Below, piece by piece: positions 11,119 to 22,639 of a DNA stretch of 64,000 nt. This DNA comes from Cladorhizidae sp. MBARI D1340-BT2 (Eukaryota > Porifera > Demospongiae > Poecilosclerida > Cladorhizidae), in NCBI GenBank assembly GCA_028752905.1, contig JAQNBH010000015.1:19200110-19264109 (forward strand), written 5' to 3'. Below the pieces are notes generated by a model, which was not told the origin of the DNA, searched no databases, and saw only the letters and a program-made list of their open reading frames with translations. The position numbers and the translations under genes were made by a program. Position 1 is the stretch's first letter, and every line of letters begins with the position of its first letter.

Positions 11119-12110
11119 CGTCGTGATCCTCCTCCTCTTGTCTCCGCTGGTGTCGCTTGCTTGTCATCTCTGTATATTTAACGACCCTTTTCCCAATTCA
11201 CTTGATCACCGACACCTTACCCAATTCACTTGATCACTAGTCATCAACACTCAAACACTGGTGCACTGTTTCTCTGTAACGTTGGACGATCTTCCTGGCC
11301 TTCACCGGCTGTCGGCAACGATACAAACGAACAATGTAACTGAAATGCTACGAGTTTGCTTGTTGTATGTCTAACAAGTCTCTGACTGCTATTCGAGGTT
11401 AGCTAGCATGCTTCTTTAGCTAAAGCACAATCCGCTCCTAATGTCTTACTGTCTGTTCTGTAGCTAGAAGCGGCGGAAACTGCTGTCTGTAATAAAAAAA
11501 ATTACTGTTACGGCTAACAAGATAGCTGACTGCAAATCTGTTAGAACTTCTGTGGATGTTCCTTACTAGGGTAGCTATAGCTTCAAGCTATCTCAGATGG
11601 CTATCAGGTTTGGGACTGCTGGTACTGAACTCCAACCATCCCACCGCTGCCACCAATTGTCACAGGGCCAACTCCGTAGTCGGCCTGTGATTGCTGACTG
11701 GTATCTGAATCGGTTCTGATCTGCCCTACTCTGTCGCGATATGCTGCCACCAGGTTGTTCACAACAACCACTGACTGTCTCTGGTTAGGCATACACTAAA
11801 ACTTATCAGACATTCACAGAGATACTGATGACTACACAAAACTGGTCAGAACTCAATAACTGGTAAGGGTTGCACCCTCGTGGTGGCTGAGCTTAATTAC
11901 TCTGACTACCAAGGTAGGTGGTACCACAATGACAATGATACATGTAACCACAACTGATCATGTACAGATAATGTTTGATAACTGTTTCTTACATAATGTT
12001 TGATAAAGGATACATCACATGATCTGTGGCTAATCTGATTGGTTAATGACTATAGGTTACATAGGCGCATAACCTACACTTTTAACCGCATGTAGTTTAG
12101 CAAGTGCGCA
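11119..12110 (-). other. Retroelement leader and probable LTR region, boundaries unresolved
   Basis: Upstream (higher coordinates) of the gag start there is a non-coding leader, then tggtggcagcggtgggat (minus reading, near 11,637-11,655), a string I associate with the junction just after a 5' LTR. The adjacent LTR side would begin, in plus orientation, tgtcacagggccaact (11,658-11,673). The same tcacagggccaact occurs at 9,533-9,546, at the truncated end of the protease frame. The outer LTR end was not located. 11,119-11,640 shows no further gene. Confidence 0.45.
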
Positions 12111-12114
12111 ATGT

Positions 12115-12270
12115 AGTATAAGTAAGATAGCCTATACAAAAGAGTCGGTTATGCGCCAGTGTAACCTACTCGTTTGCTGTTACATTCCTCGGCTTCGCCT
12201 CAGGATAACCGCAAACTCGGAGGTTACATAGGCGCATAACCGACTGTTTTGTATAGGCTATCCTATACTT
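12115..12270. repeat. Large imperfect palindrome
   Basis: Arms of about 58 bp: 12,115-12,177 includes gatagcctatacaaaagagt and cggttatgcgcc, and 12,211-12,270 reads as its reverse complement (ggcgcataaccg, ttttgtataggctatc). A loop of about 33 bp separates them. The string ggttacataggcgcataac also occurs in direct orientation at 12,054-12,073. It may be a foldback transposable element or part of the neighbouring LTR. Confidence 0.85.
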
Positions 12271-13164
12271 AGCTGAGGCTGCATCAACCTCAGCTACTGT
12301 TCATCTGGTGGGGCAGATAGTCGCCCTGCGGCAGCCACACAGTTTGGTCTGGATCAGCTCATGGTGTCATTGTAAATGCACGCATGCACACACATGCACA
12401 CACATACAAACCTCTTTTATCTAGGCAGCTTGGGACCATGCACTGTGGTACTCTGCTGCAGCTTAAAACTTTACAACCCTTTGTACACATCATAATTCCA
12501 GTCAGCAAAAACATTGCTATGACAGCCATAATAGTTGTAAGAACTCATTGGAAAAATGCGGTCCATATTATTCTGTTCTAGGAAACTGTTGGAGCATAAT
12601 CAATGCAATTACTCGACGATCATTTTACGACCATTTTCATACTTATTACCTTGCATGGTGGCATTGTTGAATGTTACCTTTTGGTAGAAAAAACTAAAAC
12701 ATATCATGTAACAACGCGCAGAGAACCTTCTCTCGGAACTATCTGGCACAAAAGTGACAAGGCCCGCAGAGAAATATGTCATGGGTACTGGCTAGTGAAA
12801 TGAATGTGATGATCATTCCACACTGAAAGTGATTGGGCTATTTTTACATCACTTATTTTTTGTAATTCTGTCTAATTCTGTCATTTTTTGGATCAATTTA
12901 CTTTTGGAAGGGGCTTACAGGAAGGATTTTTTAAATTTATTATCAGGTCAGGAAGTGGTTGAAATTTGGGTGTGGCCAGGAAGGGAATAATGACTAATTA
13001 TGAAAAATCTCCTCTGCTTCTCTCGGGTCTTCTTGTGTGCTTCCGAGTAGAAGTAATGCTACAAGGCAAGATATCACTGGTTGATGGCTGTGTAGCTACC
13101 ATGCACTGCTTGAACCATAAAAATTCTTTATTTGGCATATAGAAAAGATGGTGAAGGATGAGCG

Positions 13165-14102
13165 GCAATATCAGGCAGCTGCTGAGTAGCCATTCTTCAT
13201 CTAGGCAGCTGCTGAGTAGCCATCCTTCATCTAGGCAGCTGCTGAGTAGCCATCCTTCATCTAGGCAGCTGAGTAGTCATCCTTCATCTAGGCAGCTGCT
13301 GAGTAGTCATCCTTCATCTAGGCAGCTGCTGAGTAGCCATCCTTCATCTAGGCAGCTGCTGAGTAGCCATCCTTCATCTAGGCAGCTGCTGAGTAGCCAT
13401 CCTTCATCTAGGCAGCTGCTGAGTAGCCATCCTTCATCTAGGCAGCTGCTGAGTAGTCATCCTTCATCTAGGCAGCTGCTGAGTAGACATCCTTCATCTA
13501 GGCAGATGCTGAGTAGTCATCCTTCATCTAGGCAGCTGCTGAGTAGTCATCCTTCATCTAGGCAGCTGCTGAGTAGTCATCCTTCATCTAGGCTGCTGCT
13601 GAGTAGCCATCCTTCATCTAGGCAGCTGCTGAGTAGCCATGCTTCATCTAGGCAGCTGCTGAGTAGTCATCCTTCATCTAGGCAGTTGCTGAGTAGCCAT
13701 CCTTCATCTAGGCAGCTGCTGAGTAGCCATCCTTCATCTAGGTAGCTGCTGAGTAGCCATCCTTCATCTAGGCAGCTGCTGAGTAGCCATCCTTCATCTA
13801 GGCAGCTACTGAGTAGCCATCCTTCATCTAGGCAGCTGCTGAGTAGCCATCCTTCATCTAGGCAGTTGCTGAGTAGCCATCCTTCATCTAGGCAGCTGCT
13901 GAGTAGCTATCCTTCATCTAGGCAGCTGCTGAGTAGCCATCCTTCATCTAGGCAGCTGCCGAGTAGCCATCCTTCATCTAGGCAGCTGCTGAGTTGTCAT
14001 CCTTCATCTAGGCAGCTGCTGAGCAACCTTCATATAGGCAGATGCTGAGTAGCCATCCTTCATCTAGGCAGTTGCTGAGTAGCCATCCTTCATCTAGGCA
14101 GC
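13165..14102. repeat. 30-bp minisatellite, about 31 units
   Basis: Unit of 30 bp made of ggcagctgctgagtagccat plus ccttcatcta. A few units differ in length, for example near 13,261 and 14,023. It sits 440 bp upstream of the last syntaxin-5 exon. Each unit contains the acceptor-like ccttcatctag followed by gcag. The long open frame at 13,158-13,745 is a product of the unit length (10 codons), not a gene. Confidence 0.97.
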
Positions 14103-14543
14103 ACACACAAGAAGGAACGAGCAATAATAACTGTGCATGCTACTAACTTTAACTTTCATGTGCTAAAAGTTGGTCCGGGCAAAACCTGACCGACCTGATG
14201 TGTTCCACTGGGCATGTTTGGTCAATGGTCCCCCAGGCTATTGACCACTATGCCTGTCCAGAAGCTTGGCCCTAGTCCATCAATGGTGAATCATACACAT
14301 GGAACACTGGAACTTTTTTTTTTGCCTTGAAGTGTCTAGTAGGTTGCTGAATCATTATCTGCATAAACTGCACTTCTGGTTTGATGGAGTTTGTTTTGTT
14401 TTGTTAGTTTGTTGAATCAACAGATGCACAGTTTGGATAGTTATATATAATATTGTCTTGTGTCATTGTGTGCTTATGAGCTGCAAAGTTGATATCCCTA
14501 TCCCCAATCTTCGACATTCATCGCTGCTATTTATCTTCTCTAG

Positions 14544-14703
14544 GATTGACTCGAATGTAACTCAAACACAGATTAATGTGGAGGCTGCTCACACAGAACT
14601 GCTCAAATACTTCAAAGGCATCACTTCTAACCGATGGCTCATGATAAAAATATTTATGGTGGTTGCTATCTTCTTTGTCATCTTTATTATATTTTTGACT
14701 TGA
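14544..14703 (+). CDS. STX5: Syntaxin-5, terminal exon (SNARE second half and membrane anchor)
   Basis: Starts after tatcttctctag with the last base of the split Arg codon and ends with TGA at 14,701-14,703. It encodes RIDSNVTQTQINVEAAHTEL, then a conserved KYFKGITSNRWLMIKIF segment and a C-terminal hydrophobic helix of about 17 residues ending FIIFLT. The pattern NVxxxQxxVEAAHxEILKYFxxxTSNRWLMxKIF is diagnostic of syntaxin-5. The tail anchors the SNARE in Golgi/ER membranes with almost no lumenal residues. Intact and phase-compatible with the previous exon, so the gene is probably functional. Confidence 0.95.
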
Positions 14704-14767
14704 ATGTGTGGTGTTTGTATAATTATGACAGAGTGATATCATGCAAATTATTTATTAATGAATTCTG

Positions 14768-14773
14768 AATAAA
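14768..14773 (+). terminator. Polyadenylation signal for syntaxin-5
   Basis: AATAAA lies 65 bp after the syntaxin-5 stop codon, within gaataaaatc. It is the first canonical hexamer downstream, so a short 3' UTR is inferred. Confidence 0.6.
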
Positions 14774-14779
14774 ATCATG

Positions 14780-17440
14780 CTGATAGATAAGAGTGAACTG
14801 CTGTACAGATCTGATTGAGAATGCTGTAGATATTTTTGTGATGGCAGTTGAATAATTTAAAAACTTTCAATGTGTTTTCAATGGCAACAATAACGGGCAA
14901 TGTACAAATAAGTTACTTTGTGACTGCAAACATAAATGGAGAGGAAGGTTTGCCTTGCGCATTGCAGAAGCTCAACTCCACTGACCATGTCACAGATACA
15001 TGGCCTCTACTGTGGACACTCACTGTCCCACTGTGGGTAGGCGTTGGATGTGCTTGGGAAAATGATTGCTTCTGAGCATCAGCTATAGACTTCCTGACTA
15101 AATAGGGAGGAATGTGTACTGTACAACTTCAGCTTACACTGCTGTACGTGTAGTATCCTAATTTAATCATGATTTCCTAAAACCTGGTTTCGTTTTCTCT
15201 TTTGCCATAATATATATACTACATAAGGAAATCGTAATATTATTGTAAATGCTGGTATATAGATTCGAGAAACTTGATTGAAAAACAGTATATACAGCGT
15301 GTGATGTCCAGAATCAATGATGGACATGCAACTGTGTTTGTCAGTAAACATAATTGAAAAAATATAGATTCATTAAAAAAATTAATAGATGGGTTGAAAT
15401 TCTACCAAGGCCTGTTGTGGATACTTGCTATCCCGCTACAGAAGCACAACTGCTGACGATGGTACAGTTTTATGTACTGAGGACAAGACAGACTCAGTAT
15501 TTCCAGATCATGCACTTGACTTACACCATCTTGCACTTCACACCCCTCCCTGGCCAACCATTTGCGCGTTCTTGCTAACGAGCAGTGTAATAATGAAGTA
15601 AAATATCTGCTCATGGCAAGCCATCAAAGAAGAATATCCACAACAACTGTCCTGCATTCGGCATTGATTTAAAAAAAGTTGGTTTGTTTGTGACAGACTT
15701 TTTAATTTTAATTTAGCATTTGTATTGTGATCAGCATGATCAACATTTAAAGGGGCGATTAGCAAAGGGGCGATTAGCATTTTTTTTAACTGAAATTTGC
15801 AATTATGTTTTGTTTTCAGTTTCAGTTCATTCTGGTAACAAGTGTTTTCCAATGATCTACTTGATGAAGGTCAGTATATATAGTCTTGACAGTGAAGATA
15901 CATTCACTCTCCAAAACGTTCCCTGGTCACCTTAAAAATCACCGAGTGCCTGCAACCACTTCACAGGTTGTGTAACAGAACATTATTATATAGTGGCCCC
16001 AACAGAATATACCACAGAAGGGAAATCAGAATTCAATAAAGATTTACTTACAAGACAAGCAAGAATCAATGGCAGACATTGATGACGATGCACAACTTTT
16101 TACTGGTACATAGATATATACAAAAACATCATCTGCTCGTATCATAATGCGCTTTCCTATTTCCCTTGCATGGCCTGTGAATGGGAAATTGTTTTATAAG
16201 GTGATCAGGAGTCAGTTTTGAATAGAGTTATGCATCTTCACTGTAAACACTTATTAGAGGAGATCATTTGGAAAACACTCGAGAAAAAGCTTCTTTCTGC
16301 AAGAAATGGACTTACAATCAATAAGTCAACAAATGTAAGGTATTTATTATTATAAGGTAACTCAACCCTTAAATGGTTTCATGAGTTGATGATACACAAA
16401 ACTAATCACATAAAAAGTACTACTGGCAGAAGTACTGATGCTGATGGGTGGTACACATGTGTGTGTGTGTGTGTGATGCAGTTTGTAGGTGATGTATTGT
16501 TATAAAAGTTCCCATGAAATTGTGTGCAAATGATCAAGAAATGAGCTTGGCACACATCCCTTCCGGTATCAGCGAGGAAGATTATGAGCTCGTAACAAGG
16601 CCTTTTTTCGTTTTCTACATACCAGCTCCTCGGGGTAGAGGTGACAATGAAGGGACCTGAACCTGAGGAGGGAAAATAATATCCATAATATCTGGGGGTT
16701 CAAGAACCCCCTGTATTGGTTTGACCCCTTTCAAAATGGAAAATGCCAAAAATGCACCTAAAACCTTTAACTCATATCTCAGCTAAAACTCCAAAAACTC
16801 ACTTCTGGAGGATGCCTTGATTTCTTTGCGTATCAAGTTCATGGAGGTTCATGGAGTGAAGTGTCCAGAATTTATGGAGCTCCAAAGTTGAAACCACAGG
16901 GGTTTTTTTTTAACACTTTCACTTCTTTGTAAAAATATGGTATCGTCCCCCTTTTAAACATGGTAATAGACTTTAAACCATAGTGCAACCTCACTAGACC
17001 TGAATCTAGGGGTGTTCAAATTGGTCAGATTTGCATAATTTCTCAACCTTCGTTCCATCCTCCATTGCTCATTATCAGCCTGGTTCCTAGAGGAGCTCAA
17101 CCTCCACAGATTCCTCTTCAGTGGTCATCACTTTCATCTTGTAGAAGCTAGTTTCTAGCTACTCTAAATGTTCTGGGGTGAGTGTCTTTGGTAACTTCTT
17201 CAGGTGTAATTCCACCATCATGTCTGCTATAAGCACAACCAAGCTGCAGCTGTGTCAATCCAGATGTACTTGCTCCTGTGTTTGTTCACTACGGCTGCCT
17301 CAGTAGTCTTGCTTTTCCTGCCCTCCTTCACAGAACACTCTGCTGGCAGTAAACACTTTATTTGGGGAAGCATCAGTCATCCTTCTCCAAAGCTGTGGAC
17401 TCAACTCTGCACCCACTTTCTGACGCAACCCAGCCCCCAA
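14780..17440. other. Region without a confirmed gene
   Basis: No recognisable protein. Weak hints only. A short ATG frame MADIDDDAQLFTG followed by gtacat lies near 16,070-16,112. A 39-codon ATG frame near 16,541-16,660 includes ISEEDYELVTRPF. A minus-strand stretch near 17,090-17,240 reads like decayed coding sequence (LHLKKLPKTLTPEHLE, stop, KMKVMTTEEESVEVELL). About 16,770-16,930 resembles an arm of foldback family 2. A TG run lies at about 16,457-16,474. Confidence 0.4.
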
Positions 17441-17449
17441 ACGCATGTG

Positions 17450-18300
17450 CTCCCATGAGCCTCCCAGCACCCATACACCTTGCTCTCATAAGCCTCCCAG
17501 CACCCATACACCTTGCTCCCATAAGCCTCCCAGCACCCATACACCTTGCTCCCATGAGCCTCCCAGCACCCATACACCTTGCTCCCATAACATCCCAGCA
17601 CCCATACACCTTGCTGCCTCCCAGCACCCATACACCTTGCTCCCATAAGCCTCCCAGCACCCTTGCTCCCATGAGCCTCCCAGCACCCATACACCTTGCT
17701 CCTATGAGCCTCCCAGCACCCATACACCTTGCTCCCATGAGCCTCCTAGCACCCATACATCTTGCTCTCATAAGTCTCCCAGCACCCATACACCTTGCTC
17801 CCATGAGCCTACCAGCACCCATACATCTTGCTCTCATGAGCCTCCCAGCACCCATACACCTTGCTCCCATGAGCCTCCCAGCACCCATACATCTTGCTCC
17901 TATGAGCCTCCCAGCACCCATACACCTTGCTCCCATGAGCCTCCCAGCACCCATACACCTTGCTCCCATAAGCCTCCCAGCACCCATACACCTTGCTCCA
18001 ATAAGCCTCCCAGCACCCATACATCTTGCTCCCATAAGCCTCCCAGCACCCATACACCTTGCTCCAATAAGCCTCCAAGCACCCATACACCTTGCTCCCA
18101 TGAGCCTCCCAGCACCCATACATCTTGCTCCTATGAGCCTCCCAGCACCCATACACCTTGCTCCAATAAGCCTCCCAGCACCCATACATCTTGCTCCTAT
18201 GAGCCTCCCAGCACCCATACACCTTGCTCCCATAAGCCTCCCAGCACCCATACCCCTTGCTCTCATAAGCCTCCCAGCCACCATACACCTGTGCTGCCAT
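17450..18300. repeat. 33-bp minisatellite, about 25 units
   Basis: Unit of 33 bp: cctcccagcacccatacacc followed by ttgctcccatgag, with a few shortened units near 17,590-17,680. Open frames of 324 codons on both strands result from the 11-codon unit. A poly-C run follows at about 18,359-18,375. Confidence 0.96.
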
Positions 18301-18599
18301 GAGCCCCACGGCTCCCATACACATGTGCTCCCATGAGCCACCCACATTTTCTCCTATGAACCCCCCCCCCCCCCCACCCCCCAGTTAGATCCCGGAGAGT
18401 TATAGCACACTGGCAAGTGAAGCAAGGGTTTAACAAGGGACTGAGCTAAGAAACTTGGATCCCGTAGCTTACTGATACAGATACATTAGTATGCAATAAA
18501 TTCTAATTCTATATAAGGGGAACATCAATGGGAATAGAATGGGTGTGATTGGAACTTGGATGAGAATGCACTTTCTCTTCTGCCTAATGTTTTCCTTCC

Positions 18600-19415
18600 C
18601 GGCCAGCCTGAACCACCAGCCACTGAATCAACAGCTAGCCTGAACCACCATTCACTGAATCAACATCTAGTCTGAACCCACCATTCACTGAATCACTGCA
18701 CCATTCACTGAATAAACAGCTACATGTAGCCTGAACCACCCTTCACTGAACCACCAGCCAGCCTGAACCACCAGCCACTGAATCACTGGCCAGCCTGAAC
18801 CACTAGCCACTGAATCACTGGCCAGCCTGAACCACCAGCCTGAACCACCAGCCACTGAATCACTGGCAAGCCTGAACCACCAGCCACTGAATCACTGGCA
18901 AGCCTGAACCACCAGCCTTGAGCCACCAGCCACTGAATCACTGGCCAGCCTGAACCACTAGCCTGAACCACCAGCCTGAACCACTAGCCTGAACCACCAG
19001 CCACTGAATCACTGGCAAGCCTAAACCACCAGCCTTGAGCCACCAGCCACTGAATCACTGGCAAGCCTGAACCACCAGCCTTGAGCCACCAGCCACTGAA
19101 TCACTGGCCAGCCTGAACCACTAGCCTGAACCACCAGCCTGAACCACTAGCCTGAACCACCAGCCACTGAATCACTGGCCAGCCTGAACCACCAGCCTGA
19201 ACCACCAGCCACTGAATCACTGGCAAGCCTGAACCACCAGCCACTGAATCACTGGCCAGCCTGAACCACCAGCCACTGAATCACTGGCCAGCCTGAACAA
19301 CCAGCCTGAACCACCAGCCACTGAATCACTGGCCAGCCTGAACCACCAGCCTGAACCACCAGCCACTGAATCACTGGCCAGCCTGCCATTGAATCACCGG
19401 CTAGCCTGAACCGCC
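18600..19415. repeat. 13/32-bp composite minisatellite
   Basis: Tandem units built from agcctgaaccacc (13 bp) and agccactgaatcactggcc (19 bp), combined as 32-bp units with extra copies of the 13-bp module. The left edge is more diverged (18,600-18,760). Confidence 0.95.
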
Positions 19416-20324
19416 TTCTACCAATCTCTGTAGTGATGAAGCTAGCCTTTGTCATCACTGGCACTCATCTCACTCATTGACTCCTCTAACTGGCCGTGAC
19501 CATCCAGTTGTCACCTGCCCCCACATAGCAGCCACATCACCCTCCCACCTGCTATAGCCACAGAGGCCCCTTCACTTCCTTGGATGTCTCAAGAATGATG
19601 GGACGCTCACAGGTGAAGCAACACCGCTTGAGAGTGGAAGCCAAACCACTTTTTAGTCTCTCAGGTTACTTGGCTAGAACCCTTGCAGCAAGAAGAGTGT
19701 GCATTCAAGTCACCTGTGTACTGCTGAAGTCTGCTATGTTCATTATTCCACTGCTTTCTATTGCTGTGTGCTCTTTGCTCTTCACTCTTGTCGGGTGTTT
19801 GGTATTTCCCTTCACCAGCCAAGGCATCGTTATCTTTCTGAGCATACGTCGGTGAGTGCTGTTTGCTTTGTTTTTCTTGTTAGCCATCTTCCTTGCTAGT
19901 TTGCTAGTTGTAGTACGTGGCAGACTTGGACCAGCTGCATGCGCAAATGCGCAGCTGATTTCCCATGCTTGTACATTTTGGCTGATAGTGGCAGCGAGCG
20001 ACCAAATAAAGCGAGCGACCAAATAAATTAAATGTCAGCCATTCTTACTGGAATATGCTGCAGATAAGCCACTGCATCGGTGCTTTCTAATTATATAAAG
20101 CAGGGGGTGGGGCCACACTGAGAGGGTGTTAAACAAATATTTACGAAGCGAAAACATCCCAGAGGGAAGTAAGATTTTGTAGGTGCGGTCGGACAAAGGA
20201 AGCGCCTGTGAGGATGTTAGAGTGTTGCTTTGGAACACAAAGCTATATATCCTGTATATACGAAAAAGTCAGTCAACTAGGAAATGGGTAGACAATCTAT
20301 ATCGTACTAGGATACGTCTGCTTC
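19416..20324. other. Unique spacer, no supported gene
   Basis: About 900 bp of non-repetitive sequence between two arrays. The 91-codon frame at 19,580-19,855 has hydrophobic stretches but no recognised motif and no conserved context. It could hold a further exon of the minus-strand transcript predicted at 22,369-25,440, but none was identified. Confidence 0.4.
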
Positions 20325-22368
20325 AGCATTGTGTGTATCTTACTGTGGTGTGCCTGATTCAGCATTAGTGTGTGGCACTGTATCTTACTGTGATGTGTCT
20401 GCTTCAGCATTAGTGTGTGACACTGTATCTTACTGTGATGTGTCTGCTTCAGCATTAGTGTGTGGCACTGTATCTTACTGTGATGTGTCTGCTTCAGCAT
20501 TAGTGTGTGGCACTGTATCTTACTGTGATGTATCTGCTTCAGCATTAGTGTGTGACACTGTATCTTACTGTGATGTGTCTGCTTCAGCATTAGTGTGTGG
20601 CACTGTATCTTACTGTGATGTGTCTGCTTCAGCATTAGTGTGTGGCACTGTATCTTACTGTGATGTGTCTGCTTCAGCATTAGTGTGTGGCACTGTATCT
20701 TACTGTGATGTGTCTGCTTCAGCATTAGTGTGTGGCACTGTATCTTACTGTGATGTGTCTGCTTCAGCATTAGTGGGTGGCACTGTATCTTACTGTGATG
20801 TGTCTGCTTCAGCATTAGTGTGTGGCACTGTATCTTACTGTGATGTGTCTGCTTCAGCATTAGTGTGTGGCACTGTATCTTACTGTGATGTGTCTGCTTC
20901 AGCATTAGTGTGTGACACTGTATCTTATTGTGATGTGTCTGCTTCAGCATTAGTGTGTGGCACTGTATCTTACTGTGATGTGTCTGCTTCAGCATTAGTG
21001 TGTGGCACTGTATCTTACTGTGATGTGTCTGCTTCAGCATTAGTGTGTGGCACTGTATCTTACTGTGATGTGTCTGCTTCAGCATTAGTGTGTGGCACTG
21101 TATCTTACTGTGATGTGTCTGCTTCAGCATTAGTGTGTGGCACTGTATCTTACTGTGATGTGTCTGCTTCAGCATTAGTGTGTGGCACTGTATCTTACTG
21201 TGATGTATCTGCTTCAGCATTAGTGTGTGACACTGTATCTTACTGTGATGTGTCTGCTTCAGCATTAGTGTGTGGCACTGTATCTTACTGTGATGTGTCT
21301 GCTTCAGCATTAGTGTGTGGCACTGTATCTTACTGTGATGTATCTGCTTCAGCATTAGTGTGTGGCACTGTATCTTACTGTGATGTGTCTGCTTCAGCAT
21401 TAGTGTGTGGCACTGTATCTTACTGTGATGTGTCTGCTTCAGCATTAGTGTGTGGCACTGTATCTTACTGTGATGTGTCTGCTTCAGCATTAGTGTGTGG
21501 CACTGTATCTTACTGTGATGTGCCTGCTTCAGCATTAGTGTGTGGCACTGTATCTTACTGTGATGTATCTGCTTCAGCATTAGTGTGTGGCACTGTATCT
21601 TACTGTGATGTGTATGCTTCAGCATTAGTGTGTGGCACTGTATCTTACTGTGATGTGTCTGCTTCAGCATTAGTGTGTGGCACTGTATCTTACTGTGATG
21701 TGTCTGCTTCAGCATTAGTGTGTGGCACTGTATCTTACTGTGATGTATCTGCTTCAGCATTAGTGTGTGGCACTGTATCTTACTGTGATGTGTCTGCTTC
21801 AGCATTAGTGTGTGGCACTGTATCTTACTGTGATGTGCCTGCTTCAGCATTAGTGTGTGACACTGTATCTTACTGTGATGTGTCTGCTTCAGCATTAGTG
21901 TGTGGCACTGTATCTTACTGTGATGTATCTGCTTCAGCATTAGTGTGTGGCACTGTATCTTACTGTGATGTGTCTGCTTCAGCATTAGTGTGTGACACTG
22001 TATCTTACTGTGATGTGCCTGCTTCAGCATTAGTGTATGGCACTGTATCTTACTGTGATGTGCCTGCTTCAGCATTAGTGTGTGGCACTGTATCTTACTG
22101 TGATGTGTCTGCTTCAGCATTAGTGTGTGGCACTGTATCTTACTGTGATGTGCCTGCTTCAGCATTAGTGTGTGGCACTGTATCTTACTGTGATGTGTCT
22201 GCTTCAGCATTAGTGTGTGGCACTGTATCTTACTGTGATGTATCTGCTTCAGCATTAGTGTGTGGCACTGTATCTTACTGTGATGTGTCTGCTTCAGCAT
22301 TAGTGTGTGGCACTGTATCTTACTGTGATGTGTCTGCTTCAGCATTAGTGTGTGACACTGTATCTTAC
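20325..22368. repeat. 45-bp satellite, about 45 units, each carrying a 5' splice site
   Basis: Very homogeneous 45-bp unit. In minus orientation it begins GTAAGATACAGTGCCACACA, continues with CTAATGCTGAAGCAG and ends ACACATCACA. Each unit therefore contains, on the minus strand, a donor-like CACA|GTAAGA, a branch-like CTAAT and an AG. The array abuts the donor of the predicted minus-strand exon at 22,369, and the last bases of that exon (CATCACA) are part of the unit. Units differ mostly by single substitutions, such as tgtgac for tgtggc. Open frames of 688 and 707 codons on the two strands follow from the 15-codon unit. Confidence 0.97.
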
Positions 22369-22472
22369 TGTGATGAATCCTCTTGTAGGGAGTAGAGAGC
22401 TCTGGGCACAGATATTGCATTGTACTGATCGAGTCCCCATTTCACAGAACCATAGCCATAAGAGAAGGCCAC
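22369..22472 (-). CDS. Predicted exon of an unidentified minus-strand gene
   Basis: On the minus strand, the acceptor cctttgcttcag is followed by 104 bp open in phase 0. It encodes VAFSYGYGSVKWGLDQYNAI and continues through SVPRALYSLQEDSS, ending at a consensus donor CACA|GTAAGA. Amino-acid composition is normal and unlike the repeats. The preceding predicted exon (25,310-25,440) ends in phase 0 and so could join it. No family recognised. Reading through the donor gives an immediate in-frame TAA. The exon is squeezed between two satellite arrays, which would then lie in its flanking introns. Confidence 0.5.
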
Positions 22473-22639
22473 CTGAAGCAAAGGTTTGACACACCAATTA
22501 TGCTGGAACTCGAGTATGAGAACATTACAATGATTCGGTGCTTGTGCTTTAGTTAGTTTTTCTGAAGTAACTTTGCTTCACAAACAAGATGACTACACCT
22601 GTTAAGTCATTATATTTTGAGGATGTAAACTTCTGTCAT

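Larger units (their letters stand above)
4107..14543 (+). other. STX5: Syntaxin-5 last intron (10.4 kb), repeat-filled
   Basis: Runs from gtatag to tcttctctag. Splice phases agree: two bases of the Arg codon before the intron and one after it. It contains the exon-end duplication, a 53-bp repeat, a hAT element, a 38-bp repeat, a gag-pro retroelement remnant, a palindrome and a 30-bp array, all annotated separately. The remaining stretches (4,570-6,050; 12,380-13,150; 14,105-14,540) show no coding or structural feature I can support. Confidence 0.85.

Noticed and set aside
13158..14048. Serine/leucine-rich repeat frame in the syntaxin-5 intron
   Set aside because: Explained by the 30-bp minisatellite.
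19580..19899. 91- and 66-codon plus frames with hydrophobic stretches
   Set aside because: Overlapping frames, no recognised motif, no splice or promoter context.
20297..22420. Frames of 688 and 707 codons on both strands
   Set aside because: Produced by the 45-bp unit (15 codons); no non-repeat domain is attached, and the minus-strand exon next to it is in another frame.
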